Part shown: in pieces, positions 35,717-42,989 of the stretch | Layout: each line of letters opens with the position of its first letter | Position numbering within the stretch: position 1 is the first letter of the stretch | Source of the DNA: Candidatus Zixiibacteriota bacterium | Lineage (GTDB): Bacteria > Zixibacteria > MSB-5A5 > GN15 > PGXB01 | Direction: 5' to 3' | Length of the DNA: 64,000 bases | Assembly: GCA_016933695.1 (NCBI GenBank) | Contig: JAFGAL010000019.1 | Location: 58,853 to 122,852, forward strand | The notes under the pieces: model-generated | What the model saw: only the letters and a program-made list of their open reading frames with translations | The model's database searches: none | What the model was told of the DNA's origin: nothing | Position numbers and translations under genes: made by a program

Positions 35717-36475
35717 ATGAAACACGCAATTCCAACCATCATTTTCGGCCTGTTTCTGGCGGGGCTATTCCTTGCCGGATGCGACGAGGCTATTGTCAAA
35801 GAAGGTCAGGAGCGGTTTTACTCTTTTTGGGGTGCGGTGAATAAAAACCTCGACACCGATTCGCTCGTTCTGGCCATCTATCTCGAAAAACAGGATTCGG
35901 TGGTAACCACAGCCGAAATCACTCTCGATAACGACACGCTCGCATTTGACGGCCAGCGGTATCTGCTTTCTTATGACGAAGCGGATTCACTTGACGACGG
36001 CCATTATATTCTTCGGTTCACGGATTCAACCATTTTGTCCGACACGGTCGGTTTTGACCTTCCGATTGATCTCGAAATCACCAATGTCATCCTTCCCTCC
36101 AACAGAGTCAATGCGGGCGGCAATCCGGTGCAGTTTTACTGGTCGAATGCCGTGGGCGCGGACGGATATATTTACGCGGCGGTATTGAAAGACTCCGCCT
36201 ATAAATCTGCCGGGTATGCCGATTTTTCCGTAGATTATGCGCGACAGGCGACCATCCCCCGCGATGCGTTCCGGCTGTATTCCACGCTCGATACCGGATG
36301 GTATTATATTTATGCATATGCGTATACCGGTTCACCGGCGTTCGATGATAACCTTCCGACCGCACTTCCGGCAAGCGGTTTTGTCGACAGCGTGACTCAT
36401 GTCCAACTCAGCGGGATGATCGGGTCGATCGTGGTCAGCGAACATGATTCGATTCATGTTACGCTGGGCAAATAG
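35717..36475 (+). CDS. lipoprotein, unknown function
   Basis: 252 residues. Signal peptide with lipobox LAGC (Cys22). The mature part alternates short polar strands (DSLVLAIYLEKQDSVVTTAEI, DGHYILRF, LEITNVILPS), as in immunoglobulin- or fibronectin-like beta-sandwiches. I see no catalytic motif and do not recognise the family. It lies 42 bp upstream of murQ on the same strand, but murQ has its own promoter candidate, so a link to peptidoglycan recycling is only suggested by position. Confidence 0.68.
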   Translation: MKHAIPTIIFGLFLAGLFLAGCDEAIVKEGQERFYSFWGAVNKNLDTDSLVLAIYLEKQDSVVTTAEITLDNDTLAFDGQRYLLSYDEADSLDDGHYILRFTDSTILSDTVGFDLPIDLEITNVILPSNRVNAGGNPVQFYWSNAVGADGYIYAAVLKDSAYKSAGYADFSVDYARQATIPRDAFRLYSTLDTGWYYIYAYAYTGSPAFDDNLPTALPASGFVDSVTHVQLSGMIGSIVVSEHDSIHVTLGK

Positions 36476-36481
36476 TTCTGC

Positions 36482-36510
36482 TTGGTCGGATGCGGCAATT
36501 TCATTACATT
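36482..36510 (+). promoter_or_regulatory. promoter of murQ placing the start codon at the 5-prime end
   Basis: TTGGTC (36482-36487), 17-nt spacer, TACATT (36505-36510), 7 nt before the ATG at 36518. The TTG of the -35 box is in frame with murQ but has no ribosome site and is unlikely to be the start. Confidence 0.4.
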
Positions 36511-36517
36511 GGCATTC

Positions 36518-37438
36518 ATGAACGACCGCAATCATCAAAAACTGATAGAGGAGCTCACCGCGCTCGGCACTGAACAGGTGAATCCCGACACGACCGATAT
36601 CGACACCCTCTCCCCACTTGAGATTTGCACTAAAATCAACCGCGAAGATCACAAGGTCGCGGAGGTGGTCAGTCGGGCCCTTCCGGAAATCGCAAAAGCC
36701 GCCGAGATCGCCGCGAATACCTGGAAAAGCGGTGGGCGGATTATCTATATCGGCGCAGGCACCTCGGGACGTCTGGGAGTTCTCGACGCGGCGGAATGCC
36801 CGCCGACGTTCGGGATCGACCCGTCGCGTACAGTGGGACTGATCTCCGGCGGGTATGACACGCTGATTCTCTCCAAAGAGGGCGCGGAGGATCATACCGA
36901 CTGGGCAATCGAGGATCTCAAACGGATCGGACTGACCGCCAATGATTTCGTGGTCGGTATCGCCGCTTCGGTGCGAACACCGTACACACAGGCCGGAATC
37001 GCTTATGCCCAAAAGACCGGATGTAAAACCGCACTGGTGGTATGCAACGACGCCAATAGCATCAAGACCCAACCCGACGTGATGATTATCCTTCGGGTGG
37101 GGCCGGAAGCGATTACCGGATCGACCCGGATGAAATCCGGCACGGCGCAAAAGATGACACTGAACATGATCACCACCACGGCGGCGGTATTGACCGGCAG
37201 AACGTATGGCAATATGATGGTCGATTTGATGGCCCGCTCGGAGAAACTTCATGCGCGGTCGCGCAAAATCCTGATGGAGTTTTTGAAAATCGATTATGAG
37301 ACGGCCGATGAGTTATTGCGACAATCAGGCGGATCGGTGAAAACCGCGATCGTGATGAAACGCCTCGCGATTAGCCGCGATGAGGCGAAAAAACGCCTTC
37401 ACGACGCCGACGGCTTCCTGCGGCGGGTGATTGGGTAA
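36518..37438 (+). CDS. murQ: N-acetylmuramic acid 6-phosphate etherase
   Basis: 306 residues, the normal family length. Two SIS sugar-phosphate motifs are visible: IIYIGAGTSGRLGVLDAAECPPTFG with the conserved catalytic Glu region, and GPEAITGSTRMKSGTAQKM. TYGNMMVDLMA completes the family pattern. The enzyme cleaves the lactyl ether of MurNAc-6-phosphate to GlcNAc-6-phosphate during peptidoglycan recycling in the cytoplasm. No anhMurNAc kinase or transporter gene is nearby. The ATG at 36518 lacks a Shine-Dalgarno but is 7 nt after a promoter -10 box, suggesting a leaderless mRNA. Confidence 0.93.
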   Translation: MNDRNHQKLIEELTALGTEQVNPDTTDIDTLSPLEICTKINREDHKVAEVVSRALPEIAKAAEIAANTWKSGGRIIYIGAGTSGRLGVLDAAECPPTFGIDPSRTVGLISGGYDTLILSKEGAEDHTDWAIEDLKRIGLTANDFVVGIAASVRTPYTQAGIAYAQKTGCKTALVVCNDANSIKTQPDVMIILRVGPEAITGSTRMKSGTAQKMTLNMITTTAAVLTGRTYGNMMVDLMARSEKLHARSRKILMEFLKIDYETADELLRQSGGSVKTAIVMKRLAISRDEAKKRLHDADGFLRRVIG

Positions 37439-37467
37439 GTACAGTCAATAGTACCGCACAATATAAT

Positions 37468-37516
37468 CATTGCGAGGAATTCGAAATTTACCGGGAACAA
37501 CGCGGCAATCTCCTCG
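37468..37516. repeat. REP-like palindromic element
   Basis: CATTGCGAGGA (37468-37478) is mirrored by GCAATCTCCTCG (37504-37515): ATTGC/GCAAT and GAGGA/TCCTC pair across a central 25 bases. Sequences of the form TTGCGAGGAgcgaagCGACGCGGCAATCTC recur as interspersed intergenic repeats in many genomes, and this copy has a diverged centre. Only one copy is visible in the window. Confidence 0.5.
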
Positions 37517-37547
37517 GTTTGGGAGAAAACGATAAATACATAATCAT

Positions 37548-38573
37548 TTATTCAGAAGAGACTGGCGATTTCTTTCTTTTTATCAAGAAAAGGTCATTCC
37601 CTGAACGCACGGCGATATTTTTTCCAAAGGGATCATATAATGCATGATCACATTGCTTTCGATCGATCAGATCGCTGACCTTTATTGATTTCATATTTGA
37701 CAGATCAAGAAGGAAGAAGTTCTGTGAGACAACGTACATGCCGCTATCACATGAAAGTTCAAATAACGCTTCAGGTAAAGAGGGATTGATAGCCTGATAT
37801 AATGCTCCACAGCCAACCGTACCTTCTTTCATCTCAAGAAAGAACGGCAGTGTATCAATCGTTATCACCGCTGAATCAGACAATCGAGTAATTTGACTTC
37901 TATTAAATCGATAGGCCATTTTGTATGATGATATGGTATCGACATAAGATTTACTGAAGGCATAAAGCGAATCTTTAAGATCAAACCTGATTAAAAACAA
38001 ACCATCGGCATGAACTCGATAGAGATAATTATCTTCATAGTGGCGTTTCTTGTTATACTTGCTTTCAGGAAGAACCGGCACTTTTATTCCATCCTGATAA
38101 AGGAAATAGTAGGCATTACCTTGAATTGAAAGATGCGGGCCTTCAAAATAACCATCGACCAATCCAAAAGGAAAGGGTTTGCGCAATAGGCGTTCTTGAA
38201 TGTCCTCATGGGTACCTTCCTTGATATCATATCGTGTCATTTTGATATATATGCTGTCACGATTACTGGTCTCCTGAAAAACCAGGATTTCATAATCAGA
38301 TAACCATTCCCATCTGCGCGCAGGCATTGTAAGTTCGCAGATGGTCTTGTCGTTTCCCATAGTATCAACAACAACAAAACTACCTTCCCTTAATCCGGCC
38401 AGCTTGCTTCCATCAGGAGACCATTTTAACGGACAACTCAGAGGTCCATTACTGATTTTGCTAAGATCAACAATGTCGACAATTTCGTAGCCGCCAGCTC
38501 GTAATGGGGCATTATGCCCCATAATAATCCAAAATGCCAAACTGAATACTAAGACAACTGCATTGTGTTTCAT
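37548..38573 (-). CDS. exported TolB/WD40-like propeller protein, unknown function
   Basis: 341 residues with a signal peptide (VVLVFSLAFWIIMGHNAPLRA). KWSPDGSKLAGLREG and a later ALYDPFGKNIAVRSGNDLFLI match the strand pattern of TolB-like or prolyl-oligopeptidase-type beta-propellers; intermediate blades are diverged. No catalytic domain follows, so it is probably a binding protein. A strong GGAGGAG site precedes the ATG. The gene and its upstream region are clearly richer in A+T and in AAA/ATA codons than neighbours, hinting at recent acquisition. A REP-like element lies just after its stop. Confidence 0.65.
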   Translation of the reverse strand: MKHNAVVLVFSLAFWIIMGHNAPLRAGGYEIVDIVDLSKISNGPLSCPLKWSPDGSKLAGLREGSFVVVDTMGNDKTICELTMPARRWEWLSDYEILVFQETSNRDSIYIKMTRYDIKEGTHEDIQERLLRKPFPFGLVDGYFEGPHLSIQGNAYYFLYQDGIKVPVLPESKYNKKRHYEDNYLYRVHADGLFLIRFDLKDSLYAFSKSYVDTISSYKMAYRFNRSQITRLSDSAVITIDTLPFFLEMKEGTVGCGALYQAINPSLPEALFELSCDSGMYVVSQNFFLLDLSNMKSIKVSDLIDRKQCDHALYDPFGKNIAVRSGNDLFLIKRKKSPVSSE

Positions 38574-38922
38574 GGGACTCCTCCCTGTTTAGACAATTAA
38601 TAATTTGGGATGCCGATGCATCCGGCCCTTTTTTACCCAAAAACTCAAACCGCAGTCAAATGGTGATAAGCAGACATTAATAACAATCTTATCTTAAACG
38701 CAACTGTCATCGTTCCGTTTCAAGTAAACGTAGACGATAATGTAAATATATTGGCTTAAGAGGCTTTGTTCAAGCGAAAACGGCCTTTATTGCGGGTTTT
38801 GTCGGGATGTCATGTTCCGGTATGAAAAATCACGGCGGCGGCCGCCCGATGTATTGCGATAATCGGGAAACCGCCGCGTTCGCATGCGCCTTTACGTATC
38901 ACGCTTTTCTAATCAAACAGAA
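38574..38922. other. intergenic region, AT-rich
   Basis: The right part of this 349-bp gap carries the terminator of the beta-helix gene (38824-38876). The left part is the upstream region of the AT-rich propeller gene. I see no further ORF, tRNA or clear promoter pair. Confidence 0.35.
38824..38876 (-). terminator. terminator after the beta-helix protein gene
   Basis: On the minus strand GGCGG-TTT-CCCGAT pairs with ATCGGG-CGG-CCGCC (two helices of 5 and 6 bp around a 3x3 mismatch), followed by TGATTTTTC. It is 46 bp beyond the stop at 38923. Confidence 0.6.
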
Positions 38923-40353
38923 TCAATCTTCCGGACACCCGACGCACTCCAGCGGATCATAGGAGATAAACAGATAATCGACCATACGATCCAGGTCAAG
39001 AGAGTCGACCACACATTCCGGATCCTGGGCGTCATCATAGCAATTCGCCGCCTTCATCGGGTAGGGGGCATCGCCTCCAAGATGCAAATAGGCGATTAAT
39101 ACCGACAGATCACCCAGGGTCACTTCCCCGTTGGAATTGATATCACCACAGACATAATCGCATCCGGTAGCCGCCATCCCCAGCGCCCCGATCAGCGTGT
39201 CGCATTCATTATCCGGATGCTCCGGCAGACAACGGGAACTCTCATTAACATACGCGCCATTGCAGAATATCGGCGTGTAACTGAAATTGCCGTCCTGACC
39301 GTTCTGATCCGCCAGATCCTGGGGAGATGAGGGCCAGTACCCTTCGGCATTCCCCCAGATATCGCAACAGGTGAACGTCGGCACGTAGTTGGAATACTCG
39401 ACAAAAACGGCGTTGGAGTCGTTTTCGGCGATCAGGCAGTTGGTAAAGGTCGGGGTGCTGGAATCGAGATTGACAATCACCGCCCGGGCCGAACCATTGT
39501 ATGCGAACGTACAATTGCTGACAGTCGGCGATGAGGCATAAAAACACCAAAGACATGATGCCTCATCATCGGAATACGCATCCCAATCGACATAATTATC
39601 GGTAAAGACACAGTACGAAATGGTCGGATCGGAATATGACCTGCAGGAAATGCCACCCGCGCCAGAGTTGTCGTAATTTCCGTCAAAAGTGCACCCCGAT
39701 ATATCGGGGTCGGAATACATATAGCACCTGATAGCTCCGCCGGCATTTCCGTTGAACTCACAATCAATGATGTTGGGATTGGAGTACGACTCAGCCAATA
39801 TCCCCCCGCCAACATCAGCTTCGTTATAATCAAAGATGCAATTCTGAATGGTGGGTGAAGCATGATAACAACTGATGGCGCCGCCGGCGCAGGCAGCATA
39901 ATTGTCTTCAAACCGGCAGTTTTTAATCGTCGGCGAAGTATATGACAGACAGGATATACCGCCGCCGGTTTTGCAGGGGGCTTTGGCCTCGCCAAACGGC
40001 GCATAGCCATTGACAATCGTGAACCCGTCAATCACCGAACTCGACGTTTCGCTGTGATTGAAGTAGAAAGCGCGATGCTCGCTCACACTGCTTCCCTGGC
40101 AGTCAATCGTGGTGGAGCCGTATCCATTGACCGATTTCACCACAATGGCTTTGCCGTTGACATTGAGATCACGATTCCCGCTTCCCTGGTAGGTTCCGTC
40201 GGCAACCAGCACGGTGTCACCGGTCGACGCCGCATTGATGCCGGCCTGAATGGTGGCGTATGTGCGCGGGACATTGCGCGTGGTGGCACTGGCGGTTCCA
40301 ATCAGAAAACAGAACAACACAATCAGACATAATACAATCCATGTTTTATGCAT
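38923..40353 (-). CDS. secreted right-handed beta-helix protein with dockerin-like C-terminus
   Basis: 476 residues with a signal peptide (MHKTWIVLCLIVLFCFLIG). PRTYATIQAGINAASTGDTV is the start of many pectate-lyase-like beta-helix proteins, followed by about ten coils with asparagine-rich turns (SNPNIIDCEFNGNAGGAI, SDPDISGCTFDGNYDN). The last 75 residues (CGDINSNGEVTLGDLSVLI and a second DSLDLDRMVDYLF loop) form a dockerin-like pair of calcium-binding loops. It is probably exported and binds or cleaves polysaccharide; no catalytic residues can be assigned. ATG 40353 has AGGGGA 6 nt before it; the frame extends to 40479 without support. Confidence 0.78.
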   Translation of the reverse strand: MHKTWIVLCLIVLFCFLIGTASATTRNVPRTYATIQAGINAASTGDTVLVADGTYQGSGNRDLNVNGKAIVVKSVNGYGSTTIDCQGSSVSEHRAFYFNHSETSSSVIDGFTIVNGYAPFGEAKAPCKTGGGISCLSYTSPTIKNCRFEDNYAACAGGAISCYHASPTIQNCIFDYNEADVGGGILAESYSNPNIIDCEFNGNAGGAIRCYMYSDPDISGCTFDGNYDNSGAGGISCRSYSDPTISYCVFTDNYVDWDAYSDDEASCLWCFYASSPTVSNCTFAYNGSARAVIVNLDSSTPTFTNCLIAENDSNAVFVEYSNYVPTFTCCDIWGNAEGYWPSSPQDLADQNGQDGNFSYTPIFCNGAYVNESSRCLPEHPDNECDTLIGALGMAATGCDYVCGDINSNGEVTLGDLSVLIAYLHLGGDAPYPMKAANCYDDAQDPECVVDSLDLDRMVDYLFISYDPLECVGCPED

Positions 40354-40802
40354 GATTTTCCCCTTTGTTAGAATTTTCATGTAGTAAAAGCCATCCATGG
40401 GAGTGTTTGTATAGCTATCACCTCCCCTTTTTTCATAACAGATTACTGGTATTCCGGGTGAATGAAAGGCATAACTCACCCGAGGTTGTCGTGCTCTACG
40501 CTATAGGCAAGTGGCAGAGATGACTGAATAAATCATCAATAATATAATAATATATCAATGATAAGAGGTCAAGTCCGGCGATGATATTTAATCAAGAACA
40601 AGACGAGAATAGTCCGAATGGAATCCTTGCTATGCGATGATTGTCAAGAGTAACTTCATGCTTATCTACATTTATTATACTGCCACGTAATGACATACAT
40701 AATACGCCCAACAAAATATCCACAGGTTATCCACACTTCTGTCATAAAATAAAAAGGCGGAGTATCACTGATATCCCGCCTTCATCATATATTAGGCTTA
40801 TT
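40354..40802. promoter_or_regulatory. intergenic region with DnaA-box-like 9-mers and an AT-rich tract
   Basis: This 449-bp gap contains TTATCTACA (40662-40670), ATATCCACA (40716-40724) and an exact DnaA box TTATCCACA (40727-40735), all on the plus strand; the last two are 11 bp apart. About 100 bp to the left lies a nearly pure A+T tract (40519-40567 with AATAATATAATAATATAT). The combination resembles a small replication origin or a DnaA-controlled site, but no dnaA, dnaN or parAB gene is nearby. The left end also contains the promoter region of the beta-helix gene. Confidence 0.4.
40748..40782 (-). terminator. Rho-independent terminator of the M6 protease gene
   Basis: On the minus strand AAGGCGG (40782-40776) pairs with CCGCCTT (40760-40754), and the hairpin is followed by TTTATTTTAT. 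It lies 20 bp after the stop at 40803. Confidence 0.8.
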
Positions 40803-42959
40803 CTACAAGCAGTTTAGCGCTGTTCCTTCACCATAGAGATTATCGATCAATGCCAGGATGTCCAACAGATTAATTGCGCTGTCGGCATTGACATCAGCCG
40901 CATTGGGAAATTCCGGAGCCGGACCGGTCGGTGTTCCGTAGAGATAATCGATCTCGAACAGAATATCCAACAGGTTGATCGCGTCATCACTGTTGGCATC
41001 GCCGCAAATATAATCGCACGCGTCGCCGATCCCGTTTTCATTGGCGTCTTCCTGACCCGGGTTGTAGTTATGGGGGCAGTTGTCACAAGCGGAACCGTAT
41101 CCGTCATTATCCGGGTCTTCCTGAGCCGGATTGTAATCGTCGGGGCAATTGTCGCACAATTCACCGAATCCGTCGGAGTCTTCATCCTCCTGGCCGGGAT
41201 TGTAATCATCAGGGCAGTTGTCGCAGACATCTCCCTTGCCATCGGAATCGCTATCCGCCTGACCGGGATTGTATCCATCCGGGCAATTGTCGCATAACTC
41301 ACCGAACCCGTCTTCGTCCGAATCGATCTGATCCGGATTATACAAGCCCGGACAATTGTCACAAACGTCGCCAATTCCGTCGGAGTCCCCATCTTCCTGA
41401 CCCGGATTATAGTTTTCCGGACAATTGTCTTCCGCGTTGTTAAAGCCGTCAAAGTCCTGATCGGTAGAGATAGTGACATACAGCCGATCCCCGACAATGG
41501 AATCGACTGTTATCGCAATTCCGGTCGGGCCGTAATAGCCGGCACTGCTGGGCGTGGTGATCGGCGAAAGTGTTTCCTGACCGGGGACGTCACAGGAAAA
41601 GGTCGCCGCTTTACGGGTTTCATAGGGGTACCACCACTGCGCGGAGTCGGAGACAAAGCCTTCGGGGTTAAAATACGCATCGCGGGCGGGATCATAACCG
41701 GCATCGACCACAGCTACCGTGTAATGCGGATAATCCGGCGTGCCGTTGTTGATACGCCACCAATCGGCGCCCAGTGAGTCGTGGATATGCGTGACCAGAA
41801 GGCCGCGATCAAGTGAATCGGCGCCAAAACCGACCCACGGCCAAAGGTAGGTGCTGAAATCGGAATCGAATTTGTCAAACAGCACGCTGGCCTGCGGATT
41901 GCGGTATTCCAACAGGAAATATTCGCCGTTTTCAAGATCGATCGGAATCTTATAGAGCGAGCTGTCGGGCGTGGTCTCAAGATTGTAAATAACCAAATCG
42001 GAGTATTCGCCCTGATCGAGAAGAATCGGTTCGATCCATCCCAGCTGAGTTTTCATCCAGCCGATATGATGCGGCGGGGTAATCTGGCCGATTGACAGTA
42101 AACCATAGCCGCCGTATCCCATCAAACACCAGTCGACCACCGGGTGATCGTTGTTATCATTGGGAGTGTCATACGTGCTGACATCGAGTTTATCATCGTA
42201 ATCATACATGTCCGGCATGCCCAGATTGTGAGTTAACTCGTGGCAGGCCACGGAGATTCGATTCAACGTATCCACCCCGAGAAACATCTGAGGATTGATC
42301 GGATTACGTAGCGGGCGGGTTTCCGGCGAGGTACAATAGTGTGAAACCTTTATGCCGTCAAACGGCCCCGGGCCGTAACCGGGATAATACGCTATGGCGA
42401 ATGACCACACATCGTTTAAATCGCCGCTGTCCTCCTGACCGTTTCCGGACCGAAGGAATATCACGGCATCGGCAATGCCGTCATTATCACCGTCATACTG
42501 CGAGTAATCGATCACCGGATCAAGATCATATAGAATATCTTCCATGTCGGGATAGTAGAAATTCGGATCGTACGCACCCTCCGTGTACCAGTCAAGAACG
42601 TCGCCGGTGACGGCCACCTGATTATACGAGGATTCCTCGAAATAATCGGCCACCGAACCACCCGGATAGACGCCATGAGAGAAGAAAATGCTGTCGAAAG
42701 TCGCCTGAGAATACGTCCCGGGGCGATCGGTCCAGTCCAGAAGAATAACCAATATCCTTAATGTATCACCGGAGAAGCGGTAAGCAGCCATCTCTTTAAG
42801 CTCATCGGCGGTGAGTTTGGTCGCGGGTTCCTCACCGAAACAACGCTTCAGATCCGCCTGCGGGACATCATAGATAACGCATTTGCCGATATCTCCCGCC
42901 AATGACGGCAAAGCCCCTGCCAGTAACAATAAAACCAGTACACATAGCCTGCATTTCAT
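40803..42959 (-). CDS. secreted M6-family metalloprotease with TSP3 repeats and dockerin-like module
   Basis: 718 residues with a signal peptide ending near residue 21. The catalytic domain contains LVILLDWTDRPG, GSVADYFEESSYNQ and HELTHNLGMPD (about 237-247), the HExxHxxGxxD zinc site of immune-inhibitor-A (M6) proteases. After it come seven thrombospondin type 3 repeats (DSDGIGDVCDNCP and variants, about residues 505-650) that bind calcium, then a two-loop dockerin-like end (INLLDILFEIDYLYG, INLLDILALIDNLYG). Likely exported and cell-surface attached. The C-terminus is nearly the same as that of the next gene upstream, 30 bp away. A terminator follows. Confidence 0.86.
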   Translation of the reverse strand: MKCRLCVLVLLLLAGALPSLAGDIGKCVIYDVPQADLKRCFGEEPATKLTADELKEMAAYRFSGDTLRILVILLDWTDRPGTYSQATFDSIFFSHGVYPGGSVADYFEESSYNQVAVTGDVLDWYTEGAYDPNFYYPDMEDILYDLDPVIDYSQYDGDNDGIADAVIFLRSGNGQEDSGDLNDVWSFAIAYYPGYGPGPFDGIKVSHYCTSPETRPLRNPINPQMFLGVDTLNRISVACHELTHNLGMPDMYDYDDKLDVSTYDTPNDNNDHPVVDWCLMGYGGYGLLSIGQITPPHHIGWMKTQLGWIEPILLDQGEYSDLVIYNLETTPDSSLYKIPIDLENGEYFLLEYRNPQASVLFDKFDSDFSTYLWPWVGFGADSLDRGLLVTHIHDSLGADWWRINNGTPDYPHYTVAVVDAGYDPARDAYFNPEGFVSDSAQWWYPYETRKAATFSCDVPGQETLSPITTPSSAGYYGPTGIAITVDSIVGDRLYVTISTDQDFDGFNNAEDNCPENYNPGQEDGDSDGIGDVCDNCPGLYNPDQIDSDEDGFGELCDNCPDGYNPGQADSDSDGKGDVCDNCPDDYNPGQEDEDSDGFGELCDNCPDDYNPAQEDPDNDGYGSACDNCPHNYNPGQEDANENGIGDACDYICGDANSDDAINLLDILFEIDYLYGTPTGPAPEFPNAADVNADSAINLLDILALIDNLYGEGTALNCL

Positions 42960-42989
42960 GGTCGATTCCCTCCAATAGAATTGATTGTG

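Noticed and set aside
36332..37252. Minus-strand open frame of 306 codons
   Set aside because: Antisense to murQ, which has complete SIS motifs.
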